Shown here: piece by piece, positions 5,503-12,235 of the stretch | How positions within the stretch are numbered: the first letter of the stretch is position 1 | How the letters are laid out: every line of letters begins with the position of its first letter | DNA from: an uncultured Lachnospiraceae bacterium | GTDB lineage: Bacteria > Bacillota > Clostridia > Lachnospirales > Lachnospiraceae | DNA: 20,366 bases | Direction: 5' to 3' | Assembly: GCA_902797705.1 (NCBI GenBank) | Contig: CADBTX010000217.1 | Location: 1-20,366, forward strand | Notes under the pieces: generated by a model | The model's database searches: none | The model's input: the letters and a program-made list of their open reading frames with translations, nothing else | What the model was told of the DNA's origin: nothing | Translations under genes and position numbers: made by a program

Positions 5503-6966
5503 ATGCAGGAAATGACATATGAGCAGGCCATTCAATACCTGGACAGGGTGCCGAAATTCTCCCCCCGTTCAGTCGCCAACGGCCTTGAACCTTATAATCT
5601 AACGGCTATCAGTGAGCTTCTTCACCGTCTGGGGGACCCCCAGGACAAACTCAGATTCGTTCACATCGCGGGCACCAACGGAAAGGGTTCCACCGCTGCT
5701 TTCTTAAGCCGCATACTGGTGGAGAGCGGATACCGGGTAGGTGTTTACTCATCACCCCATCTCCTCGACTATACCGAGAGGATAGAGATCCTCCTTCCCG
5801 GAAAAGCCCCCTACAATATCCCGGGAGACGACTTCGGATTTCTGACCGGCCTTGTAAAAGATAAAGCAGAAGACATGCGCCGGGATCAGATACAGTATCC
5901 CTCGGAATTCGAACTTATCTGCGCCATGGCCTTCCTGTACTTTCTTGAACAGGAAGTGGATGTGGTGGTTTTGGAGACCGGTCTCGGAGGAAGGCTTGAC
6001 GCCACAAACGTGATAAAGACTCCGGATCTCGCGATCATCACCACCATAAGCTATGACCACACCGAGATCCTGGGAGAGACCCTGGAGCAGATCGCTTTCG
6101 AAAAAGCGGGGATCATCAAGGAAAACGGGGACGTACTGCTCTATCCCCAGTCCCCTGAGGTCGAAGAAGTCTTTGAGAATGTGTGCAGCGAAAGAGGAGC
6201 CTGGCTCCACCGGGCCATCCTTCCCGGAAAGATCACCGAGATGTCCTTACGCGGGCAGGTCTTTGATCTGCCGGGATTAAAGGATCTCTCCATCAACCTT
6301 CCGGGCGTATATCAGGTAGGAAACGCTTCGCTGGCTGTCGGGGCGGCAAAGATCCTCTATACCAGAGGCTACGACAATATAAATGACGACTCCATGCGAA
6401 GGGGTCTTAAGAATACTATGGTCCCCGGGCGTTTCGAGCTTTTGAGGAACGACCCCACCATAATCGTGGACGGAGGACATAATGAAGAAGGCGCCATGGT
6501 CCTTGCCCGCAGCCTGGAATCCCAGTTCGGTGAAGAGCAGAAGGTGATCTTCATCATGGGAGTTCTCGCAGACAAGGAGTATGACCGGATGGCGGTACAG
6601 GTGGCTCCCCTTGCAAAGAAATTCTTTACCGTGACCCCTTCCTCCGAAAGGGCCCTTCCCGCAGCAGAGCTCGCGAAATTCCTTCATTCTTCCACAGGGC
6701 TTACTGCCACTCCCTGCAATACTGTGCAGACTGCCATCCGCATGGCCATATCACAGGCCGAGGAAGATGATGTGATCTGTATCTTCGGATCCTTCTACTA
6801 TCTCGGGGAAGTGCGTTCCATACTGGGTGCCGGAAATACCGTATTGACCCCGGAAGAGGAAGAGCCGGATAAGCACAGCCGTTCCGTCAACGAAAACCGG
6901 GCAGAGAAAAGCGGCAAGCCGGAGAAAAAGAAAAAGAAAGGATTTTTTTCATTTTTCCGGAAATAA
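5503..6966 (+). CDS. folC: Folylpolyglutamate synthase / dihydrofolate synthase with basic C-terminal tail
   Basis: FolC ligates glutamate to dihydropteroate or folates using ATP, retaining folates in the cytoplasm. Mur-ligase-type motifs are present: the P-loop IAGTNGKGS (residues 55-63), the ETGLGGRLDATN block (158-169), SYDHTEILGETLEQIAFEKAGI (about 183-204) and the C-terminal VDGGHNEEG. The start at 5503 has AGGA 5 nt upstream, inside the folT end; ATG at 5512 is an alternative. At 487 residues it is longer than the usual 420-440. The surplus is a hydrophilic C-terminal extension ending KPEKKKKKGFFSFFRK (about residues 472-487), a polybasic run followed by aromatics. Such tails can bind acidic membrane surfaces, which would bring FolC near FolT; this is inference. 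Confidence 0.95.
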   Translation: MQEMTYEQAIQYLDRVPKFSPRSVANGLEPYNLTAISELLHRLGDPQDKLRFVHIAGTNGKGSTAAFLSRILVESGYRVGVYSSPHLLDYTERIEILLPGKAPYNIPGDDFGFLTGLVKDKAEDMRRDQIQYPSEFELICAMAFLYFLEQEVDVVVLETGLGGRLDATNVIKTPDLAIITTISYDHTEILGETLEQIAFEKAGIIKENGDVLLYPQSPEVEEVFENVCSERGAWLHRAILPGKITEMSLRGQVFDLPGLKDLSINLPGVYQVGNASLAVGAAKILYTRGYDNINDDSMRRGLKNTMVPGRFELLRNDPTIIVDGGHNEEGAMVLARSLESQFGEEQKVIFIMGVLADKEYDRMAVQVAPLAKKFFTVTPSSERALPAAELAKFLHSSTGLTATPCNTVQTAIRMAISQAEEDDVICIFGSFYYLGEVRSILGAGNTVLTPEEEEPDKHSRSVNENRAEKSGKPEKKKKKGFFSFFRK

Positions 6967-6969
6967 TTG

Positions 6970-6978
6970 TGATATACT
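6970..6978 (+). promoter_or_regulatory. Extended -10 promoter of the SPFH gene
   Basis: TG-A-TATACT (6970-6978) is an extended -10 element starting 3 nt after the folC stop, with no convincing -35 box. It would give a leader of about 70 nt. The zinc-ribbon gene at 11019 has the same element type. Confidence 0.4.
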
Positions 6979-7056
6979 TTTTATCAAAACCGGAAACTAT
7001 CCCGGGTGAAAAACCATATCCGGGGAAGGTATATTTTAATTTATCTAGGAGGTACT

Positions 7057-8313
7057 ATGGGATTAATCAGAGCAATAGGTAATGCGGCAGGAAGCGTTCT
7101 TGCCGACCAGTGGAAAGAGTATTTCTACTGCGATTCCATTGATGAGACCATACTTGTGGTCAAGGGACAGAAGAGGACCAGCGAAAAAAGGCAGTCCTCC
7201 AACACCAAGGGTGAAGAGAACATCATCACCAACGGTTCCGTTATCGCTATCAACGAGGGACAGTGCATGCTTATCGTTGATCAGGGTAAAGTTGCCGAGA
7301 TCTGCGCAGAGCCGGGAGAATTCACCTATGATTCTTCTACAGAACCTTCCATCTTCAGCGGCGGCCTTGGAAAGGGTATAGTTGATTCCTTCAAGAATAT
7401 CGGAAAGCGTTTCACCTTCGGCGGAGACGCTCCCAAGGATCAGCGTATCTATTTCGTAAATATCAAGGAGATCATCGGAAATAAGTACGGCACAGCAAAT
7501 CCCGTACCCTTCCGTGTAGTTGACAACAATATCGGTCTCGACATCGATATCTCCGTTAAGTGCTTCGGAGAATACTCATATAAGATCACCGATCCCGTTC
7601 TCTTCTATACCAATGTATGCGGAAACGTTACAGACCAGTATGAGAGATCAGAGATCGATTCCCAGCTGAAATCCGAGCTTCTTACGGCTCTTCAGCCCGC
7701 TTTCGCACAGATCTCCGCAAAGGGAGTGCGTTACAGCGAGGTTCCGGGACACACAAATGAGATCGCAGACGCTCTGAACGAGATCCTTTCCAAGAAGTGG
7801 TCAGAGCACAGAGGTATCAGCATCGCTTCCTTCGGTGTTTCTTCCATCAAGGCCAACGAAGAAGACGAGAAGATGATCAAAGAGGCACAGAGGAATGCCA
7901 TCAACAGAAATCCCAACATGGCAGCAGCAACTCTGGTCGGCGCACAGGCTCAGGCTATGCAGGATGCTGCAAAGAACGAAGGCGCAGGCGGCGCAATGTT
8001 CGGCTTTGCAGGGATGAATATGGCTGCCAATGCAGGCGGAATGAACGCCGGCCAGCTCTTCCAGATGGGCGGAGCTCCTCAGGGCCCGGCTGTGGGTGCC
8101 GTTGCAGGCGGTCCCGCTCCCCAGGCAGCTCCTCAGGCAGGCGGCTGGGTATGCCCTGCCTGCAATACACAGAATACCGGCAAGTTCTGCACCAACTGCG
8201 GAGCAGCAGCTCCGGCTCCCGCTCCCTCCGAGGGAGGACAGTGGTTCTGCCCTGACTGCGGTACAAAGAATGAAGGCAAGTTCTGCACCAACTGCGGACA
8301 TCCCAAGCCTTAA
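7057..8313 (+). CDS. SPFH-domain protein with two C-terminal zinc ribbons
   Basis: The 418-residue protein resembles the SPFH/band-7-like proteins related to Bacillus YdjI, which in that organism takes part in a PspA-linked membrane-stress complex. The N-terminal part (about 1-290) is mixed alpha/beta with no membrane helix; a middle region rich in Ala, Gly, Met and Gln (about 290-360) is probably disordered. Two near-identical zinc ribbons close the protein: C366/C369/C378/C381 and C398/C401/C410/C413, both with KFCTNCG, so one arose by duplication. The start at ATG 7057 has a perfect AGGAGG box; a longer frame from 7006 lacks one. Codon choice is noticeably more selective than in neighbouring genes, which suggests strong expression. 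No PspA or YdjG/YdjH homologue is in the window. A terminator follows. Confidence 0.85.
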   Translation: MGLIRAIGNAAGSVLADQWKEYFYCDSIDETILVVKGQKRTSEKRQSSNTKGEENIITNGSVIAINEGQCMLIVDQGKVAEICAEPGEFTYDSSTEPSIFSGGLGKGIVDSFKNIGKRFTFGGDAPKDQRIYFVNIKEIIGNKYGTANPVPFRVVDNNIGLDIDISVKCFGEYSYKITDPVLFYTNVCGNVTDQYERSEIDSQLKSELLTALQPAFAQISAKGVRYSEVPGHTNEIADALNEILSKKWSEHRGISIASFGVSSIKANEEDEKMIKEAQRNAINRNPNMAAATLVGAQAQAMQDAAKNEGAGGAMFGFAGMNMAANAGGMNAGQLFQMGGAPQGPAVGAVAGGPAPQAAPQAGGWVCPACNTQNTGKFCTNCGAAAPAPAPSEGGQWFCPDCGTKNEGKFCTNCGHPKP

Positions 8314-8334
8314 GGATTATTTCAGGATTTACTT

Positions 8335-8367
8335 AAAGGAGCTGCCAGATCTGACAGCTCCTTTTTT
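8335..8367 (+). terminator. Intrinsic terminator after the SPFH gene
   Basis: AAAGGAGCTG (8335-8344) pairs with CAGCTCCTTT (8355-8364) over a 10-nt loop that is itself partly self-complementary (CAGATCTG), followed by TTTTTT (8362-8367). On the minus strand the T-run is only three long, so it could weakly stop the lipoprotein transcript too. Confidence 0.85.
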
Positions 8368-8389
8368 CTGCTCTATTTCCCGTTCTTCC

Positions 8390-8881
8390 TTACTCTCCTG
8401 CCTGAGGGGCTTCCCTCTTCTGGGCCACGCAGCTTCCGCCCACAGATGTCGCGGATCCTCCTTCCGGAACGGTTATGGCCGCCGCACTCTTTATGGGGCT
8501 CGGGGTCTTTCCCCCTCCTCCCTGGGCGGCTACGCTCACACTCTGCACCGCACTTCCGTCTGCGTCATAAACCGTTACCGTGCAGAGACCATCTGCCATT
8601 CCCACAGTATATTCTCCCGCTTCCAGGGCGGTATTGGTTCCGTCCACCAGCTTAAAATAGTAGGCTCCTTCCGCGGGATTTGACCTCAGATTTGCAGTGT
8701 TCACATCCGGCAGATCCTTGACGGACTCATCCCCGTGGGTCCCGGCCATCCCCGCTGCCCCCGAGCCAAGGATCCTGGTAAGACCTTCATTCTCCGCAAT
8801 GCTGTCCTTACCTGTCTTTGCGCAGGCAGATATGCTGAACAGCACACAGACCGCCACCGCCAAAACCGCTATTCTTTTCAT
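8390..8881 (-). CDS. Predicted lipoprotein of unknown function
   Basis: This 163-residue protein begins with a classic lipoprotein signal: MKR, a hydrophobic stretch, and the lipobox SISAC with the modified cysteine at residue 20. The mature part should therefore be anchored on the outer face of the membrane. It contains a short region of alternating valine/threonine (AGEYTVGMADGLCTVTVYDADGSAVQSVSV) that looks like a small beta domain, flanked by Gly/Ser/Ala-rich linkers. I recognise no family. The ATG at 8881 has GGGAGG 6 nt upstream. It lies 86 nt after the HAD phosphatase gene on the same strand with no clear terminator between, so they may be cotranscribed. Confidence 0.75.
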   Translation of the reverse strand: MKRIAVLAVAVCVLFSISACAKTGKDSIAENEGLTRILGSGAAGMAGTHGDESVKDLPDVNTANLRSNPAEGAYYFKLVDGTNTALEAGEYTVGMADGLCTVTVYDADGSAVQSVSVAAQGGGGKTPSPIKSAAAITVPEGGSATSVGGSCVAQKREAPQAGE

Positions 8882-8967
8882 TTCATTCCTCCCTTTTCCT
8901 GTTTTTCGAGCTTTTATGTAAAAGTCCTCCGCCCGGATCTCCCCGCTACTATTTTACGGGACAGGCG

Positions 8968-9786
8968 TCACCACTCAAACCCTTCCCCGTCGAGAATACG
9001 CTCAAGCGCGTGCTCCACCGTATCCGTATGATATCTCCCGAGCCCCTTCACGCTTTCAACAGCATTGTCCATGGTAATGGGACATCCCGCCAGGGCAAGC
9101 ATTTCCCGGTCGTTCTCATTATCCCCGAAGCATAGCACGTTCTCCGGCCCGATATCCAGTCTCTCTAACACCTTATTTAACGCAAGCCCCTTGTGTACTC
9201 CCGGGGGCATAAAGTCCAGCCATGCTCCCCCTCCGGTCACCACCGTACACTTATCCTCAAAATCCCGCTTCCAGTTCTTTACCAATTCCTCCGTAAGCCC
9301 GCTCTTAACATAGGCGGAGATCTTAAAGAAGGGCTCTCTCTTTTCCCTTATGTCTCTCACCCTTGTCACATTGTTACGGATGGTAAAGCGTAAGAGATCA
9401 TAATAGCTTTCATCCCTGTCAGAGATAATGCTGGTATCTATTCCGGAAACCAGCACCTCGGCCCCCGGCACCGCTTCAATAGCATCAATGATCTCGTATG
9501 CCAGGCTGTCCTCCATCTCCTCCCGGCTTATCATCTCCCCATCCATAAAGGTGATGCAGCCGTTCTCGCAGATATAGCCGATCTCATGCGCCACCGGAGA
9601 AAAGAGCCTCTGCAGATTGGCGTACTGCCTGCCGCTTGCCGCAAAAAATGCGATCCCTTTTTCCGTAAGTCTGTGAATAAGCCCGGGCGCCGCCCCTGAC
9701 AGTTCCTGACTTCCGTTAAGGAGAAGGGTTCCGTCCAGATCGCTCGCTATCAGTTTTAATCTGTTTTTGTTTCTCATTTTATACAT
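8968..9786 (-). CDS. Cof-type HAD-superfamily phosphatase
   Basis: A 272-residue cytoplasmic phosphatase of the Cof subfamily, members of which hydrolyse sugar phosphates, FMN and similar small phosphorylated metabolites; the substrate cannot be inferred. HAD motifs are all present: DLDGT with nucleophile D16 and acid/base D18, motif II AASGR (S51), motif III HKGLAL (K199) and motif IV FGDNENDREML (D222, D226). The large cap domain lies between motifs II and III (about 85-195), as expected for the C2 cap. ATG at 9786 has TAGG 5 nt upstream; ATG at 9777 is too far from it. It is divergent from the diguanylate cyclase gene across a 66-nt A/T-rich spacer. Confidence 0.92.
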   Translation of the reverse strand: MYKMRNKNRLKLIASDLDGTLLLNGSQELSGAAPGLIHRLTEKGIAFFAASGRQYANLQRLFSPVAHEIGYICENGCITFMDGEMISREEMEDSLAYEIIDAIEAVPGAEVLVSGIDTSIISDRDESYYDLLRFTIRNNVTRVRDIREKREPFFKISAYVKSGLTEELVKNWKRDFEDKCTVVTGGGAWLDFMPPGVHKGLALNKVLERLDIGPENVLCFGDNENDREMLALAGCPITMDNAVESVKGLGRYHTDTVEHALERILDGEGFEW

Positions 9787-9836
9787 AATAACCTACTCTC
9801 AGCAAAAAAAATATATATTTTTTCGTCTTTTTGTAT

Positions 9837-9842
9837 TATAAT
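9837..9842 (+). promoter_or_regulatory. -10 box of the diguanylate cyclase gene
   Basis: A perfect TATAAT (9837-9842) ends 10 nt before the ATG at 9853. No good -35 is seen upstream, only A/T-rich sequence. There is no ribosome site between it and the ATG. Confidence 0.4.
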
Positions 9843-9852
9843 CATAACGATT

Positions 9853-10941
9853 ATGGTCTTTCTTGAGAAATTGAAAAACTTTATATCTATGGATGTTGCC
9901 GACGAAAACGAGACCAAAAAAGCTTCGGTCATAATGCGTTGCACATCTCTCACCTTGTTTTTCTTCTTCCTGATCCAGGTGATCATATTATTCGCCACCG
10001 GATATCCCAGAGGGGCTGTTGTCAGCATAGCATGCATGCTTGGCTATCTTGCTGCCTTTGTCATGACATATCAGGGCTATACTGTTGTTACCCAGCATTT
10101 TATCGAACTCCTGACTCTGGGATGGGTAGCTGCATTTGTCGCGATTATGGGCTGGGACTGTTCATACCAGCACATGATCTTTTCCCTTATGCTCTTTTCC
10201 ATCCTGACCTCCTATCAGACCATATACTATAAGGGTGTATTTGCCTTTACACTCTGTCTCTTCAGGATATTGCTCTATTTCTATATCCATACCCATGATC
10301 CTTACTATGACGTGAGCAAGAGTGCCATGTATCTGTTGAATATCACCAACACCTTTTTTGCGTTCCTGCTTTTCTTCATAGTGGCAGTGCTTTTCTCAAC
10401 AGATTCCATGCAGATGGAGGAAAAGCTGGTCAAATACAATAAGAAGATAGAGAAGCTGGCGAAGACCGATGCCCTTACGCAGCTTCCCAACCGCCGCGAT
10501 GCCCTTGAAAGGATAGAAAAGCACCTGAAGAGATCCAGGGATACGGATTTCTTCCTGGATATAGCCATCGGCGATATAGACTTCTTCAAGAAGGTCAATG
10601 ATACCTACGGACACGAAGCCGGTGATGCGGTTCTGGTGCAGATGGCAAATCTCTTCCGGAATGATATGGGCGAAGACGGTTTTGTCGCCAGGTGGGGCGG
10701 AGAAGAATTCCTCTTTGTATACACCAGGGTAAACGGAGATGAAGCCGCAATGAAGCTGAACGATCTTAAGAAGAAGATCACTTCTACAGTGTTCAAATAC
10801 AATACCATCGAAATGAAGCTCTCCATGACCTTCGGCCTTCAGGAATATGACTTCCATAGCTCCATAGATGATATCGTCAATGCTGCCGATGAAAAGTTGT
10901 ACATCGGAAAGACTCAGGGAAGAAACCAGGTGGTATTTTAA
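9853..10941 (+). CDS. Membrane-anchored diguanylate cyclase (GGDEF)
   Basis: The enzyme is predicted to make cyclic di-GMP from two GTP on the cytoplasmic face of the membrane. About residues 28-190 hold five to six membrane segments with short loops, resembling no named sensor I recognise; a helical linker (about 193-212) leads into the GGDEF domain. The signature is R-W-GGEEF at 280-286, and DALTQLPNRR and DIDFFKKVNDTYGH are intact, so catalytic activity is expected. The inhibitory I-site RxxD expected at 273-276 reads GEDG, so product inhibition through it is not expected. The start at ATG 9853 has no ribosome site but sits 10 nt after a perfect -10 box. There is no EAL partner in the window. 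Confidence 0.93.
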   Translation: MVFLEKLKNFISMDVADENETKKASVIMRCTSLTLFFFFLIQVIILFATGYPRGAVVSIACMLGYLAAFVMTYQGYTVVTQHFIELLTLGWVAAFVAIMGWDCSYQHMIFSLMLFSILTSYQTIYYKGVFAFTLCLFRILLYFYIHTHDPYYDVSKSAMYLLNITNTFFAFLLFFIVAVLFSTDSMQMEEKLVKYNKKIEKLAKTDALTQLPNRRDALERIEKHLKRSRDTDFFLDIAIGDIDFFKKVNDTYGHEAGDAVLVQMANLFRNDMGEDGFVARWGGEEFLFVYTRVNGDEAAMKLNDLKKKITSTVFKYNTIEMKLSMTFGLQEYDFHSSIDDIVNAADEKLYIGKTQGRNQVVF

Positions 10942-10970
10942 ATTTTTCTATTCATCATCCATGGCTCTTG

Positions 10971-10979
10971 TGGTATACT
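10971..10979 (+). promoter_or_regulatory. Extended -10 promoter of the zinc-ribbon gene
   Basis: TG-G-TATACT (10971-10979) lies 30 nt after the GGDEF stop with no clear -35 box. It gives a leader of about 33 nt containing the GGGAGAG ribosome site. Confidence 0.4.
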
Positions 10980-11018
10980 ATTTGTCAGATCAGTATTCAA
11001 ACGGGAGAGTTAAGCAAA

Positions 11019-11189
11019 ATGGTCTATACATGCAAAAAGTGCAAATTTATGTTTGACAGGGTAGGACTTGTTGAGAGATGTCCTGACTGCGGGAGCGAGA
11101 ATTTCAGGCCTGCTTCCAAAGAGGAAAAGGCCGAGTTTGAGGGTTATCAGAAAGAATTCAATAAGAAAAGCGAGAACCGCACCGCCTGA
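11019..11189 (+). CDS. Small zinc-ribbon protein
   Basis: This 56-residue protein starts MVYTCKKCKFMF and carries two CxxC knuckles (C5/C8 and C21/C24), a rubredoxin-like or zinc-ribbon fold, followed by a charged helical tail rich in Lys and Glu. The function is unknown; such proteins often bind nucleic acid or partners. I chose ATG at 11019, preceded by GGAGAG 9 nt upstream; a longer frame reaching 10968 has no ribosome site and would overlap the promoter. The TGA stop lies in the loop of the terminator hairpin shared with the fab operon, so the gene end and the terminator are superposed. Confidence 0.75.
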   Translation: MVYTCKKCKFMFDRVGLVERCPDCGSENFRPASKEEKAEFEGYQKEFNKKSENRTA

Positions 11190-11215
11190 TTTTTTCGGCG
11201 GGCTTTCTCGCAGCC
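11166..11215. terminator. Bidirectional terminator between the zinc-ribbon gene and the fab operon
   Basis: GCGAGAA (11170-11176) pairs with TTCTCGC (11205-11211), and CCGCC (11182-11186) with GGCGG (11197-11201). On the minus strand the stem is followed by TTTTCTT and ends the fab operon after marR; on the plus strand a weaker T-rich run (CCTTTTCTT) follows. Confidence 0.65.
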
Positions 11216-11225
11216 TTTTCTTAGA

Positions 11226-11666
11226 TCATTTTACATTTAATTCGGGCATAAGCTCCGATTTTATTATCTGCATCATCGAATCAAGATCCTCCAGTTCTTT
11301 TTTGGAGAATCTTTTTTTGCACCTGTCCACCACAGTATTGATATAATCCTGACTGATGCGGTAGTACCGCATGTACTTTTCTGTGGGATGAAGGTGGTAT
11401 TCCCTTTTGTCATTCTCAGACTGCTTTTTCTCTATATATCCCTTTTTTACGAGGTTGTTGACCTTATATGCAGCATTGGGGCTGGAGATCCCCATCAAAT
11501 GGGCAAATTCAGACACCGTAGGCTCTCCCAGGTATTTGATGCACTCCATGGAAAAGGACTCCACCGCGGTAAGAGTGGCCTCCTTTGTCTCAAATCTGGA
11601 AAAGATCTGCATATAAAAGTACACCCTCAGTGCACTGTATAGATCATTCATAGACTGACTCAGCAT
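11226..11666 (-). CDS. MarR-family regulator at the end of the fab operon (FabT-like)
   Basis: A 146-residue MarR-type protein with a winged helix-turn-helix at about residues 50-98 (TVSEFAHLMGISSPNAAYKVNNLVKKGYIEKK) and a charged wing (QSENDKREYHL); the N- and C-terminal helices would form the dimer. In streptococci and related Firmicutes a MarR-type regulator, FabT, is encoded inside the fab cluster and represses it with acyl-ACP as corepressor. By position this is the candidate regulator here, although it lies last rather than first. Sequence alone does not prove FabT identity. ATG at 11666 has AGGGG 5 nt upstream, 23 nt after the fabZ stop. Its operator may be the large palindrome at 19188-19231. 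Confidence 0.85.
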   Translation of the reverse strand: MLSQSMNDLYSALRVYFYMQIFSRFETKEATLTAVESFSMECIKYLGEPTVSEFAHLMGISSPNAAYKVNNLVKKGYIEKKQSENDKREYHLHPTEKYMRYYRISQDYINTVVDRCKKRFSKKELEDLDSMMQIIKSELMPELNVK

Positions 11667-11689
11667 TGTATCCCCTTAAAACAAAGCCT

Positions 11690-12133
11690 TTATTGTATCG
11701 CAAAGGTGAGTTCCGCCCGGCAGGCCAGCTTTCCGTCCACCCTGGCCTCTGCCTTTCCGCTTCCTATGGGTCCCTTCTGCTCCGTTATCTCACAGTAGAG
11801 CTCCAGCATATCTCCGGGCTCCACCTGTTTTTTGAACCTGGCATTTTTAATACCACCGAAAAACGCCAGTTTTCCCTTGTTTTCCGGCAGAGACAGCATT
11901 GCCACGGCCCCGGTCTGAGCCAGAGCCTCTATGATGAGCACCCCCGGCATCACCGGATGTCCCGGGAAATGTCCCTGGAAAAACTGCTCATCCATGGTTA
12001 CGCACTTTCTGCCTTTAGCCCATACTCCCGGCTCATAATCATCTATCCTGTCCACCAGAGCAAAGGGATATCTGTGGGGAAGTATCCCCTCTATGTCTGC
12101 AGCGGTCAGTGTTCTTTTTTCTCTTTCTTCCAT
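11690..12133 (-). CDS. fabZ: 3-hydroxyacyl-ACP dehydratase FabZ
   Basis: FabZ removes water from 3-hydroxyacyl-ACP to give trans-2-enoyl-ACP in the elongation cycle. The 147-residue hot-dog-fold protein has the family start [13 protein letters not shown] (residues 18-30), the catalytic histidine in [11 protein letters not shown] (H55) and the catalytic glutamate in LIIEALAQ (E69). The ATG at 12133 has AGGA close upstream and AAGG 9 nt upstream. It is separated from fabF by 102 nt of non-coding sequence, an exception in this tightly packed operon. In clostridial clusters accB usually occupies that position. Isomerase activity (as in enterococcal FabN) cannot be excluded by eye and matters because no other unsaturated fatty acid gene is seen. 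Confidence 0.95.
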   Translation of the reverse strand: MEEREKRTLTAADIEGILPHRYPFALVDRIDDYEPGVWAKGRKCVTMDEQFFQGHFPGHPVMPGVLIIEALAQTGAVAMLSLPENKGKLAFFGGIKNARFKKQVEPGDMLELYCEITEQKGPIGSGKAEARVDGKLACRAELTFAIQ

Positions 12134-12235
12134 TTTCCTGTACCTTTCCCGAGTCCTGCCTTAAAACACGGCATAATGCCTTGGCTTTCAAACGTCACTT
12201 GCGGTTCCGCAAGTGACTGTTCTGAACAGACACCA
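12134..12235 (-). other. Palindrome-rich gap between fabF and fabZ
   Basis: The 102 nt contain no credible gene. GTCACTTGCGG (12194-12204) and CCGCAAGTGAC (12207-12217) form a 10-11 bp hairpin. TGTTCTGAACA and GGCATAATGCC are two further odd-length palindromes flanking it. No T-run follows on the minus strand, so this is not a normal terminator; an RNA processing or stability element is possible. Confidence 0.45.

Noticed and set aside
7797..8255. Arg/Ser-rich 152-codon frame inside the SPFH gene
   Set aside because: A shifted-frame shadow of Gly/Ala/Gln-rich coding sequence; no start signal.
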